Shown here piece after piece: positions 52,310-60,636 of a DNA stretch of 64,000 nt; positions within the stretch are counted from its first letter, which is position 1, and the number at the start of each line of letters is the position of its first letter. This stretch comes from Kribbella capetownensis (GTDB lineage Bacteria > Actinomycetota > Actinomycetes > Propionibacteriales > Kribbellaceae). Where the stretch lies: contig NZ_SJKD01000009.1 of the NCBI RefSeq assembly GCF_004331485.1, positions 310,001 to 374,000 on the forward strand, in the 5' to 3' direction. Under the pieces are notes generated by a model. That model did no database searches and was not told the origin of the DNA. It was given only the letters and a program-made list of their open reading frames with translations. A program made the position numbers and the translations under genes.

Positions 52310-53182
52310 TCACTTCAGGCCACTCAGTACGACGCCTCGGACGTAGTACTTCTGGAACAGCAGGAACACAACGAGCACCGGCAGGGTGCTGAGCACCAGG
52401 CCGGCCATCACGATCGGCATCGTGCGGTCGGGGTCGAGGAAGCTCTGCAGCAACTGGATCCCGACCGGGAGGGTCTGCAGGGACGGGTCGGACGACGAGA
52501 TCAACAGCGTCCAGATGTACTCGTTCCACTGGCCGATGAACGTGATCAGACCGAGCGTGATCGCGACCGGTTTGGTCTGCGGCAGGACGATGAGGCGCCA
52601 GGTCTGCCACTGGTTCGCCCCGTCGATCTTGGCCGCCTCGAGCATCTCGTCCGGCAGCGACACCATGAACTGGCGCATCAGGAAGATGCCGAACCCGCTC
52701 ACCGTGAACGGCAGGATCAGCGCGATCAGGCTCGTGGTGAGCCCGCCGTCGCCGCCGCGTCCGAGGATGTCGTTGCCGCCGGCCAACGGCCAGTTCAGCA
52801 TGATCAGGAACGTCGGGATCAGCAGCAGGAAGGGCGGCAGCATCATCGTGGCCAGGATGAACCGGAAGATCACCGCGCGGCCGCGGAACCGCAGCTTGGC
52901 CAGTGCGTATCCCGCCATCGACGACGTGACCAGCACACTGACGGTCACACTCACCGTGACGATCACGCTGTTGCGGAACAGCCGCCCGAGCTCGAGCTGG
53001 TCGAACGCCGCCTTGTAGTTGTCCAGCCCGAAGGACTTCGGCAGGAACTGGTACGGGATCACGCCGTACTCCCCCGCGCCCTTGAACGAGCTCATCAGCA
53101 TGTCGAGGAACGGCATCACCATCGCGACACCGCCCAGGATCACCACCAGGTACGAGAACCACGGGAACCGACGGCGCCTCAT
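52310..53182 (-). CDS. Sugar ABC permease, MalG type (CUT1)
   Basis: A 290-residue inner-membrane permease with six helices and EAA loop EAAKIDGANQWQTWRLIVLP. ATG 53182 overlaps the stop of the MalF-type gene (ATGA). It forms the CUT1 channel with the MalF-type partner; no ATPase is encoded in the operon, so a shared MsiK-type ATPase elsewhere in the genome is expected, as in streptomycetes. Confidence 0.9.
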   Translation of the reverse strand: MRRRRFPWFSYLVVILGGVAMVMPFLDMLMSSFKGAGEYGVIPYQFLPKSFGLDNYKAAFDQLELGRLFRNSVIVTVSVTVSVLVTSSMAGYALAKLRFRGRAVIFRFILATMMLPPFLLLIPTFLIMLNWPLAGGNDILGRGGDGGLTTSLIALILPFTVSGFGIFLMRQFMVSLPDEMLEAAKIDGANQWQTWRLIVLPQTKPVAITLGLITFIGQWNEYIWTLLISSSDPSLQTLPVGIQLLQSFLDPDRTMPIVMAGLVLSTLPVLVVFLLFQKYYVRGVVLSGLK

Positions 53183-54114
53183 GAGGTCTCCTCCCCGCGC
53201 CGCCGGGCGATCCACAGCTGCAGCAGTGTGATCACGAAGATGACCACGAACAGCACCATCGCCATCGCGCTGGCCGTCCCCCAGGCGCCGAACTTGAACG
53301 CCTGCTGGTACATCTCGAAGGCCGCAACGTTCGTCGCATTGACCGGTCCACCATCACCGGTCATGACAATGATCAATGCGAACGACTGCAGTCCGGCAAT
53401 GAACTGTGTGATCAACACGAACAACAGTGAGGGCCGCAGCAACGGCAGCGTGATCTGCCAGAACATGTGCCAGCTGTTCGCACCGTCCACCTCGGCGGCC
53501 TCGTAGTACATGCCCGGGATCGCCTTCAGTCCCGCGGTGAGGATCAGTACGGCGCCCCCGATCGAGGCCCAGGCGTGAACGACGGTCACCGACGGCAAGG
53601 CGTACGACGCGTCGGACAGGAAGCCGATGCTGTTCACGCCGAGCTTGTTCAGGATGCCGTTGATCAGCCCGGCCGGCTGGTACATCATCTTCCACACGTT
53701 GCCGATGGCCACCACCGTCGCGACGACCGGCAGGAAGTACAGCACCCGCCAGAACCCCTGGAAGCTCAGCCGATCGATGCAGTAGGCGACGAGCACCGAC
53801 CCCACCGTGGCCATCACCACCGAACCGAAGGCGAACAGCAGCGTGTTCACCAGGATCGGCTTCACGAACGTGCCGTCGAAGCTGAGTACGTCGGAGAAGT
53901 TCTTGATCCCGGCGAACTTGATCGTGCCGAGGTCGAACCCGCCCCAGTCGGAGAAGGCCAGCACGACGGCGAAGATGAACGGCAGGATCAGGAACACACA
54001 GAAGAACAGCAGGGACGGCGCCAGGAACAGGTACGCCGCCCGTCCCTCGCGATGCAGGGCAGGTCGCTTGGCCACGGTCACCGGGGCCGTGCGGACCTGA
54101 ACAGCGGTCGTCAT
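53179..54114 (-). CDS. Sugar ABC permease, MalF type (CUT1)
   Basis: A 311-residue permease. First helix AAYLFLAPSLLFFCVFLILP, EAA loop EAAEVDGANSWHMFWQITLP, six helices in all. Start overlaps the stop of the binding-protein gene by 4 bp. Couples to the MalG-type permease and the lipoprotein. Confidence 0.9.
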   Translation of the reverse strand: MTTAVQVRTAPVTVAKRPALHREGRAAYLFLAPSLLFFCVFLILPFIFAVVLAFSDWGGFDLGTIKFAGIKNFSDVLSFDGTFVKPILVNTLLFAFGSVVMATVGSVLVAYCIDRLSFQGFWRVLYFLPVVATVVAIGNVWKMMYQPAGLINGILNKLGVNSIGFLSDASYALPSVTVVHAWASIGGAVLILTAGLKAIPGMYYEAAEVDGANSWHMFWQITLPLLRPSLLFVLITQFIAGLQSFALIIVMTGDGGPVNATNVAAFEMYQQAFKFGAWGTASAMAMVLFVVIFVITLLQLWIARRRGEETS

Positions 54115-55391
54115 TGCGGCTTGACTGCCTTGGCCGCCTGCGCCAGCGCCTCGTCAGGACTCTTGCCATTGGCAAGCACGGTCATGATCGCATTGTGCAA
54201 AGCCGTCTTCGCCTCGTAGGCACCCGCCTGGTTCGGCTCCGGCATCGCGTACTCCGCGGCCGCGTAGATCGGCTTGAAGTTCGCGTCGGTCAGAGTCTTC
54301 TGGTACGTCGCAGCGTCCGCGGCGCGCGGCGGGATCAGGCCCTGGTCGGCCAGCCACTTGCCCATCTCGGTGACGCCGCCCTCGGTCTGGTGCTCGTTCA
54401 GCCAGCTGAGGAACTTCCACGCCTCGTCGGAGTGCTTGCTGCGCTGGTTCACGCCCATGAAGAAGCCGTACGCGAGCGATCCCTTGCTGCCCGCGGTCGG
54501 TCCCGGGATCGGGGCGACACCGACGTCGGAGTACTTGTCCTTCATCTGGGTCTTCAGGCTGCCCAGCCACCAGCCGGCCTGGATCGCCATCGCGACGCCG
54601 CCGCTGCGGAACTGCTTGGTCGGCGAGATCGACGGGTTGGTCGCCTTCGCCGCAGCCAGGTCGGCCTCGACCTGCAGCGCGGACTTGCCGGCGTCGTTGT
54701 TGAACTGCGGTGAGCCGTCCTTGCCGAGGAACGTTCCGCCGGCCGAGTCGAGCAGGGACAGGAATGGGTGCGCCGACTTGTTGTCGCCATCCTGAATCAG
54801 GCTCAGGCCCTCGACCTGGACGTTGCCGTTGGCATCGCGCTTGACGACCTTCTTCGCCACGTCCTCGAGCTCGGCCCAGGTCGCCGGCGGCTTGCTGACG
54901 CCGGCCGCGGCGAGGATCTTCTTGTTGTAGAAGAGCGCGTACGTGTTGAACTCGGTCGGGTACCCGAGCAGCGTGTCCCCGGTCGTGACCGCGCCGAGCG
55001 CCGCCGGGCTGTAGCTCGCCTTGATCTTCTGGGCGATCTCGTCGGGCACCTTCGCCACCACGTTCGCCTTCTCGAGTTGGCCGCCCCACAGTCCGTAGGC
55101 GCTGACGATGTCCGCACCGCGGCCACCGGTCTGCCGGACGGTCAGCGTGGTCAGGAGGTCGTCGAACTTGACCACCTCGGACTTCACCTGGATGTCTGGA
55201 TTCTCCTTGTTCCACTGCGCGATCATCTTGTCCAGCCCACTCTTGGCCGGATCCGACGCGTAGTGGCTGAGCAGCGTGAGCTGCACGTTGCCGCCACCAC
55301 CGCCCGAACCGTCCCCGCCGCCGCAGGCCGCGCCGGTGGCCATGAGTCCGAGTGCCGCGATCAGGGCCGGGATGCCCTTTCTGATACGCAT
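54111..55391 (-). CDS. Sugar-binding lipoprotein (SBP family 1)
   Basis: A 426-residue extracellular receptor. The signal is MRIRKGIPALIAALGLMATG with Cys in TGAACGGG. Body motifs are typical of CUT1 receptors (FDDLLTTLTVRQTGGRGADI, GYPTEFNTYALFYNKKIL, GVAMAIQAGWWLGSLK). It follows the GNAT gene by 1 bp. In the context of NamZ it may bind muramic acid or GlcNAc derivatives; the ligand is not demonstrable from sequence. Confidence 0.9.
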   Translation of the reverse strand: MRIRKGIPALIAALGLMATGAACGGGDGSGGGGGNVQLTLLSHYASDPAKSGLDKMIAQWNKENPDIQVKSEVVKFDDLLTTLTVRQTGGRGADIVSAYGLWGGQLEKANVVAKVPDEIAQKIKASYSPAALGAVTTGDTLLGYPTEFNTYALFYNKKILAAAGVSKPPATWAELEDVAKKVVKRDANGNVQVEGLSLIQDGDNKSAHPFLSLLDSAGGTFLGKDGSPQFNNDAGKSALQVEADLAAAKATNPSISPTKQFRSGGVAMAIQAGWWLGSLKTQMKDKYSDVGVAPIPGPTAGSKGSLAYGFFMGVNQRSKHSDEAWKFLSWLNEHQTEGGVTEMGKWLADQGLIPPRAADAATYQKTLTDANFKPIYAAAEYAMPEPNQAGAYEAKTALHNAIMTVLANGKSPDEALAQAAKAVKPQ

Positions 55392-55392
55392 A

Positions 55393-56358
55393 TCAGTCCT
55401 TCCCGTCGGACCGGACCAAACGAGCCCGGAGGATGGTGAACGTGCGGGTGATGGTGAAGCCGGTCTTCAGATAGAGCTGCCCGGCCGCCGACTTCTCGCC
55501 GGTCCAGAGGAACCACGCGCTGTGCGCGCCGAGGCCGGCCATCCGCTCCAGCGTCAGATGCAGGAGCACCTTGCCGAGCCCGGTGCCACGGCTCGCCGGG
55601 AGTACGCCGAACGGCCCGAAGCGATCGATCACACCTTCGTAGGTGCCGTGCATCGCCCAGCCGAGGATCCCGCGGCCGGGATCGCGCGCGACCACGATCC
55701 GGTCCAGCGGCATGCCCGCCACCACGGCCTCGCGGATCGCTCGCGCCCAGTCCGGATTGAAATCAACCCCGGCAATGTTGATCAATGCGGTCAACTCATC
55801 ACCGGTCGGTGTTCCGAACGTGTATCCATCATTGATCAACATGTTGATCCGGTCGCGGACCTCAGCCGGGATCTCGTACCCGACCAGGCTGCGGTCCATC
55901 GCGACCGCGTCGTACTGCGGCTCGAATCCGAGGGCTGTGGTCAGTCGCTGAGCGGCTGGATAGCGGGCGCTGTCGAGGCCGGGCAGGAAGTAGTTCGGGG
56001 TGTACGACGAGAAGAAGACTTCCGAGCGCCCTTGGTCGCGCAGCCAGTCCATGGCTGCGGTCAACAGTTCCGTGCCGATCCCTTGGCCGCGGTGGTCCGG
56101 GTGGACGAAGAAGAACGGGATCCATCCGCTGGCCGGTTCGAGGTCGTCGCCTGCCGCCGCGATCAGCCGTCGGACGGCGTACGCCGCCCCGACCACCTGG
56201 TCGTTGTGCACGGCAACCTTGAGGCCGGCCGGATCGAAGTTGCGGTCCAGCAGGAACTGGTCGCGGAAGCGCAGGTAGCCGATCGGGTCCGCCGGCGCAG
56301 CGGCGGTCCACACGGAGGCGAGCGCCGGCCCGTCCCCGACCTCGAACGAGCGGATCAC
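55393..56358 (-). CDS. Tandem GNAT acetyltransferase
   Basis: A 321-residue protein with two GNAT folds. The first acetyl-CoA loop is in FFVHPDHRGQGIGTELLTAA (residues ~85-105) and the second in FGVLPASRGTGLGKVLLHLT (about 245-265). GTG 56358 overlaps the namZ stop (GTGA). Between a muramidase and sugar-uptake genes, acetylation of an amino sugar or peptide is an attractive guess but unproven. Confidence 0.83.
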   Translation of the reverse strand: MIRSFEVGDGPALASVWTAAAPADPIGYLRFRDQFLLDRNFDPAGLKVAVHNDQVVGAAYAVRRLIAAAGDDLEPASGWIPFFFVHPDHRGQGIGTELLTAAMDWLRDQGRSEVFFSSYTPNYFLPGLDSARYPAAQRLTTALGFEPQYDAVAMDRSLVGYEIPAEVRDRINMLINDGYTFGTPTGDELTALINIAGVDFNPDWARAIREAVVAGMPLDRIVVARDPGRGILGWAMHGTYEGVIDRFGPFGVLPASRGTGLGKVLLHLTLERMAGLGAHSAWFLWTGEKSAAGQLYLKTGFTITRTFTILRARLVRSDGKD

Positions 56359-57455
56359 TTGGCCGTCCCTTCGTAGAGCAGTGCGTCTGGCCGCGCCCAG
56401 TCGAGGGTTGTCGAGGGCAACAGGGCTACCGGGTCTTCTCCTGCCTCAAAAGCCTTGCGCAGCGAGTCGGAGCCCCAGAGCTTGTCCAGCGACGGGAGCA
56501 GACCGAAGTCGGAGGGGTAGAGCTCGTTCAGCACCCGCAACATGACCAGCGCGGTCCGCACCGGCTGGTACGCCGCCCGATCCACGACATGCACCTGGAC
56601 CCCGGGCACCGCCTGACCGGCGTACTTGCTGAAGACCGGTTCGAACCAGGTACGGCGGAACACGACGCCGGGAAGCTCGCACTCGCGCAGCGCCGGGACG
56701 AACCGGGCGTCGACGAACGGCGCCCCGATGGTCTCGAACGGCCGCGTCGTGCCGCGGCCCTCGCTGAGGTTCGTGCCCTCGAAGAGCCCGGTACCCGGAT
56801 AGACGAGCGCGGTGTCGAGGGTCGGCATGTTCGGCGACGGCGGCACCCAGGTCATCCCGGTCCCCCATGAGTCGCGAGTCCAGCCGTCCATCGTGATGAC
56901 TGTTGCCTCACCCAACTGACGGGCCAGCTCACCGACGGTCAGACCGTGCCGGAGCGGGATCGGGGCGCGGCCGACAAAGCTCTCGAAGCCCGGCTGGAGC
57001 GCCGGACCTTCCACCTGGACGCCGCCGAGCGGGTTCGGGCGGTCGAGGACGACGAACGGCTTGCCGAGGCGTTCGGCCGCCTTCAGGCAGTCGTACATCG
57101 TCCAGACGTAGGTGTAGAACCGGGTGCCGATGTCCTGGATGTCGAACAGGAGCACGTCGACACCGGAGAACAGGTCGTCGAGTCCGCGACCGTGCCGGAG
57201 ATAGGTGTCGAAGACAGGCAGCCCGGTGTCCGGGTCGACGCCTTCCGCCTCGCTCTCGCCGGCTTGCGCCGTACCGCGCAGACCATGCTCGGGGCCGAAG
57301 AGCGCGGTCAGGGGAAGACCGGCCTCCAGCAGCGCGACCGAGGTCGGTCGCAGATCCGGCAGTACGCCGGTGAAGTTCGTGATCAATCCGAGGCGGCCGT
57401 CGTCCACCAGCCCCGGTTCCCCGGCCAGACGCTCCGCGCCGGTCCGGACTGCCAT
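56355..57455 (-). CDS. namZ: DUF1343/NamZ-type exo-beta-N-acetylmuramidase
   Basis: A 366-residue protein of the DUF1343 family, whose B. subtilis member NamZ removes terminal MurNAc from peptidoglycan fragments (GH171). Family motifs: ALFGPEHGLRGTAQAGE, LLFDIQDIGTRFYTYVWTMY, FVVLDRPNPLGGVQVEGP, PSPNMPTLDTALVYPG and GTNLSEGRGTTRPFE. No signal peptide is seen, unlike NamZ itself. ATG 57455 lies two codons after a TTG that also extends the frame. It is the promoter-proximal gene of the six-gene operon. Orthology to NamZ is by motif, not by assay. Confidence 0.85.
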   Translation of the reverse strand: MAVRTGAERLAGEPGLVDDGRLGLITNFTGVLPDLRPTSVALLEAGLPLTALFGPEHGLRGTAQAGESEAEGVDPDTGLPVFDTYLRHGRGLDDLFSGVDVLLFDIQDIGTRFYTYVWTMYDCLKAAERLGKPFVVLDRPNPLGGVQVEGPALQPGFESFVGRAPIPLRHGLTVGELARQLGEATVITMDGWTRDSWGTGMTWVPPSPNMPTLDTALVYPGTGLFEGTNLSEGRGTTRPFETIGAPFVDARFVPALRECELPGVVFRRTWFEPVFSKYAGQAVPGVQVHVVDRAAYQPVRTALVMLRVLNELYPSDFGLLPSLDKLWGSDSLRKAFEAGEDPVALLPSTTLDWARPDALLYEGTAK

Positions 57456-57502
57456 CGTCAACCACCAACCCAGATCGTGGATCCTGCAGGAACTGGGTTG
57501 AA

Positions 57503-57552
57503 AACTTACCGATGGCTTCAGGCAAAGGTCAATGGATTACGGACAAACGTTT
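57503..57552 (-). promoter_or_regulatory. Promoter and LacI-like operator of the namZ operon
   Basis: On the minus strand TTGACC (57527-57532) and TAAGTT (57503-57508) are 18 bp apart, a good -35/-10 pair. Just upstream AAACGTTT (57545-57552) is a perfect palindrome inside GGTAAACGTTTGTCC, resembling LacI-family operators, which often control CUT1 sugar operons. No lacI-type gene is adjacent. Confidence 0.45.
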
Positions 57553-57564
57553 ACCAACGAGCCG

Positions 57565-57892
57565 TCAGGACTGCAGCGAGGCCAGATACTCTATCGCCCG
57601 GGCGTTGATTTCCTCCGGTGGGACGTCCCGGGTCCGCAACTCTTCCATCCACGCGGCGTACACGGCGTTCGACGCGCTGAACTCGAGGGCGATGTTGTCC
57701 GATCACGGAAGTTCAGGTGGGAGGCGAACGCCTCGTCCCGGATCGGCGTCTAGGTCACGCCGAACTCGTCGACCGGCGTTCCCACTCGACCAGTTCGTCC
57801 CGGCTGGACGCCGCCATCCCGAGGTGGTCGAGTCCGGTGGTGAGCTCGGTGACCGACAGGCACACGTGGTCGACTCCAGCAAAGGCCGGCAT
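57565..57892 (-). pseudogene. VOC/glyoxalase-family pseudogene
   Basis: Minus-strand fragments of a VOC protein. It begins at ATG 57892 behind GGGGGAG: MPAFAGVDHVCLSVTEL, then jumps to TTGLDHLGMAASSRDELVEW, so about 50 central residues are missing. A frameshift follows near 57780 (to VDEFGVT). An in-frame TAG lies near 57750. TPIRDEAFASHLNFRD is then followed by a second frameshift near 57690. The correct tail RDPDNIALEFSASNAVYAAW continues to TGA 57565-57567. No single frame can make the protein, so the gene is dead. Confidence 0.8.
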
Positions 57893-58002
57893 GGGCTCCC
57901 CCTTTCCCCCGCTGCGGAATGTAGCTCCCCACCTCGGGCAGGAGGAAGGGACCGGCAAGCCCACAGATCAAGAGCCGGGAGCGTGTCAGGGCCGGAAGGG
58001 CG

Positions 58003-58770
58003 TCAGGGCAGGAAGGGAGTGAGCGCTGCGAGGAAGTCGTCGAGGCGCTCGGCGTGGACCCAGTGGCCGGCCTCGGGGACTTCGGCGTATTCGACCTGAG
58101 GGAAGTACGACGCGATCGTCGCGCGGTGGTCCTGCTGGACGTACTCCGACTTGCCGCCGTAGATGAACAGGGTCGGGCCGTCGTACCGCAGGCCCTCGAC
58201 GTCGGAAGGCCAGCCAGAAATGGCCGGCAGCGCCGCCTCGATCACCGGCAGGTTGGGCCGCCAGCGAGCACCAGCCTCGTCGAGGATCAGATTCTGCAGC
58301 AGGAAGGCCCGGGTCCCAGGAGTCGGTACGGCGGCAACCAGTTGGGCGTCGACATCAGCCCGTCGCTGGACCGACGACAAGTCCGCACGCCGCATCGCTT
58401 GCGCGTACTCGACGAACGCCGGCGGATAAGCGATCGGCGCAGCATCAACCACGACCAGGCGCTCCACGACCTGCGGGTACCGCAGCGCGGTGAGCATCGC
58501 GGTCTTGCCACCCATTGAATGTCCGACCAGAGCGACCGACCCGACCCCGAGAGACTCGATCGTCTCCCGAACGTCGTCGGCCATCTCCGGGTAGCTCATC
58601 GTGTCGGTGTGCGGCGACGTGCCGTGGTTACGCAGGTCGAAGGCGAACACCCGATGCGCACTCGCGAGCCGCCGGGCCGCGGTCATCCAGTTCCGGCCGG
58701 ACCCGAACAGTCCGTGCATGACCACGACCGGCGTACCGGAATCGCCGTACGACGCAACCGGAAGTTTCAT
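58003..58770 (-). CDS. Alpha/beta hydrolase (YbfF/esterase type)
   Basis: A 255-residue hydrolase. Oxyanion motif VVMHGLFGSGRNW, nucleophile in ALVGHSMGGKTAM, acid near FIYGGKSEYV and histidine in EAGHWVHAE. Family relatives are acyl-thioesterases/esterases such as YbfF; substrate unknown. ATG 58770 gives the typical length; the frame extends upstream over the neighbouring zinc-ribbon gene without conservation. Confidence 0.85.
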   Translation of the reverse strand: MKLPVASYGDSGTPVVVMHGLFGSGRNWMTAARRLASAHRVFAFDLRNHGTSPHTDTMSYPEMADDVRETIESLGVGSVALVGHSMGGKTAMLTALRYPQVVERLVVVDAAPIAYPPAFVEYAQAMRRADLSSVQRRADVDAQLVAAVPTPGTRAFLLQNLILDEAGARWRPNLPVIEAALPAISGWPSDVEGLRYDGPTLFIYGGKSEYVQQDHRATIASYFPQVEYAEVPEAGHWVHAERLDDFLAALTPFLP

Positions 58771-58781
58771 GCAGGAGCCTT

Positions 58782-59081
58782 TCAGCGATGGCGCTGCCAG
58801 CAGGCGGTGTGCCAGTGGCGGCGTTCGTCGAGGGACTGGGCGCCGCCGATCGCGGCGAGCAGGCTGGGGTTCTCCGGCCACACCACGACGTGCGGCGTGC
58901 CGGGCGCGATCTGCTGGTCGCACCCCGGGCAGCGGTACGACTTCCCGGACGCGGTACCGGACACCCGGCGGACGATCCACCCGCCGTCGGCGCGTTCCTC
59001 CCGGAGTTGGCTGCCACCGAGCAACGGCCGGTCGCTGACGGGCCGCTGCCACTTCGACGGTTTCCTGCTCCGGGGTGACAT
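58782..59081 (-). CDS. Small zinc-ribbon protein (ATP/GTP-binding-annotated family)
   Basis: A 99-residue basic protein with a predicted metal site: YRCPGCDQQIAPGTPHVVVW provides CxxC and the tail HWHTACWQRHR provides His and Cys. I recall the same pattern in streptomycete proteins loosely labelled ATP/GTP-binding. The N-terminus is disordered and Arg/Lys-rich. It lies 11 bp upstream of the alpha/beta hydrolase gene, on the same strand, so they are probably cotranscribed. Confidence 0.75.
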   Translation of the reverse strand: MSPRSRKPSKWQRPVSDRPLLGGSQLREERADGGWIVRRVSGTASGKSYRCPGCDQQIAPGTPHVVVWPENPSLLAAIGGAQSLDERRHWHTACWQRHR

Positions 59082-59131
59082 AGCCCTGCAAGGCTATCCG
59101 TATGAGCCACGTCACCCCGGCCCAGTCAGGC

Positions 59132-60523
59132 TCAGCTGCGGGCGACGGCGTACGCCGCGCAGCCGATCAGCTCCATCGAGACCTGCAGACGCTCCAGGCT
59201 GACGTTCTTCGCGATGGTGTCCTCGGGCGAGTGGTACGGCGGTTCGAGGTACGCCGGTGAGATCTCACCACGCCAGGAGAAGTTGGCAGCCGCGATCCCG
59301 ACCTCCTGGAACGACTGGTGATCGGACGCACCACGCTGCACCGGTCCGACCAGCTGCGGGTCGTACCCGAGCCGCTGACCGGCGGCCCGGACCGCGTCCG
59401 TCGCGGTGTTGGCGAGGCCGGTGAAGGACAGCAGCCAGTACGTGATCGCCGGATCCCAACTCGTCGCGACCATGTCGTTCTGGAACACCGCCGCATGCCG
59501 GTCGCGCTGGTCCTGCGCCAACTGCGCGACGTGGTACCGCGACCCGATCAGCCCCTGCTCCTCCGAGCCCCACAACGCGAACCGCAGCGTCGCCTCCGTG
59601 GAGATCTTGGTGAACACTCGCGCCAGCTCCATCGTGAGCACGGTCCCGGAGCCGTCGTCGTTGGCTCCCGGCGCGCCGATCACCGAATCGTAGTGACCGC
59701 AGACCATCACGATCGGCGAGTTCGCGCCGCCACGACCACGGCGTTCACCGATCACGTTGTTCGACACCAGGCCACGATGGGACGTCGTACTCATCCGCAG
59801 CGGCAGCGAGTTCACCACCGCGAGCGCCTCCCGGATCAGCCGCTTCTGCACCTGAGCCACCCCGAGCACTGGGATCGGCGCGTCGGTCAGACCGGACGGC
59901 GAGAATGCCGACGCGCGACGCGGGAACACCTGGTCGGCAGGCAGCAGGATCACACCCACTGCTCCACGCGCCGCCGCCTCCGCGACGAACACCGGACGCG
60001 CGGCCGAGGTGTCATCCGCGATCACGATCGACCCGGCGACGTCGGCCGGCCAGACCGGAGCCGTCGCCGCGCCGACGTCGCGAACCGGTCCTTCGACCGT
60101 GACGTCCAGCTTGCCGCCGGGTGCGGCGCCCGCCTGCCAGCTCAGGTCATCGGGCAGGATGCCCCGGACATCGAAGATCTGGGCCGTGAACTTGTCGGCG
60201 ACCGGGAACGGCTCCAGCCGGGTCCGGTAGCCGAAGTCGTCGAGCTGGCCCGCGATGTAGTCGGCCGCTCGCTTCTCGCTCGTGGTCCCGCCGATCCGCG
60301 GGCCGATGTGTCCGGACAGCACCTGCAGGTGGCGCAGCGCGCGCTCCGAGGACAGGCCGGAGACGACCTGACGGTCGTACTTGTCCAGCTTCGGGCGGCT
60401 CACCGCACCGGGTCGCTGGTCGTCCGCGGCCCAGGCGGGGGCGGCGGGAAGAGCCGTGGCGGCGGTGACTCCGGCGACGGCGCCGAGCAGGCCGCGACGA
60501 CTCAATCCGGACGATTCGGTCAT
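59132..60523 (-). CDS. Tat-exported M28 zinc aminopeptidase
   Basis: A 463-residue secreted peptidase. The twin-arginine signal is SRRGLLGAVAGVTAATALPA followed by an AxA site (APAWA). A PA-type insert (IVIADDTSAARPVFVAEAAA) precedes the M28 core: zinc motifs in VCGHYDSVIGAPGANDDGSG, SEEQGLIGSRYHVAQ, NDMVA and YHSPEDTIAKN. ATG 60523 follows GAGGAGACC; the frame is open upstream but unconserved. It likely trims amino-terminal residues from extracellular peptides. Confidence 0.9.
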   Translation of the reverse strand: MTESSGLSRRGLLGAVAGVTAATALPAAPAWAADDQRPGAVSRPKLDKYDRQVVSGLSSERALRHLQVLSGHIGPRIGGTTSEKRAADYIAGQLDDFGYRTRLEPFPVADKFTAQIFDVRGILPDDLSWQAGAAPGGKLDVTVEGPVRDVGAATAPVWPADVAGSIVIADDTSAARPVFVAEAAARGAVGVILLPADQVFPRRASAFSPSGLTDAPIPVLGVAQVQKRLIREALAVVNSLPLRMSTTSHRGLVSNNVIGERRGRGGANSPIVMVCGHYDSVIGAPGANDDGSGTVLTMELARVFTKISTEATLRFALWGSEEQGLIGSRYHVAQLAQDQRDRHAAVFQNDMVATSWDPAITYWLLSFTGLANTATDAVRAAGQRLGYDPQLVGPVQRGASDHQSFQEVGIAAANFSWRGEISPAYLEPPYHSPEDTIAKNVSLERLQVSMELIGCAAYAVARS

Positions 60524-60636
60524 CCAAGGTCTCCTCACAAGGTGGGCGGCCCCGAGACCAGTGACCGTAACCGATCTGCGACTGGGTCGCTCCCCCTCGT
60601 GACGGATTTTCTTGCAGGACAGGGAAATCCCGCGGT

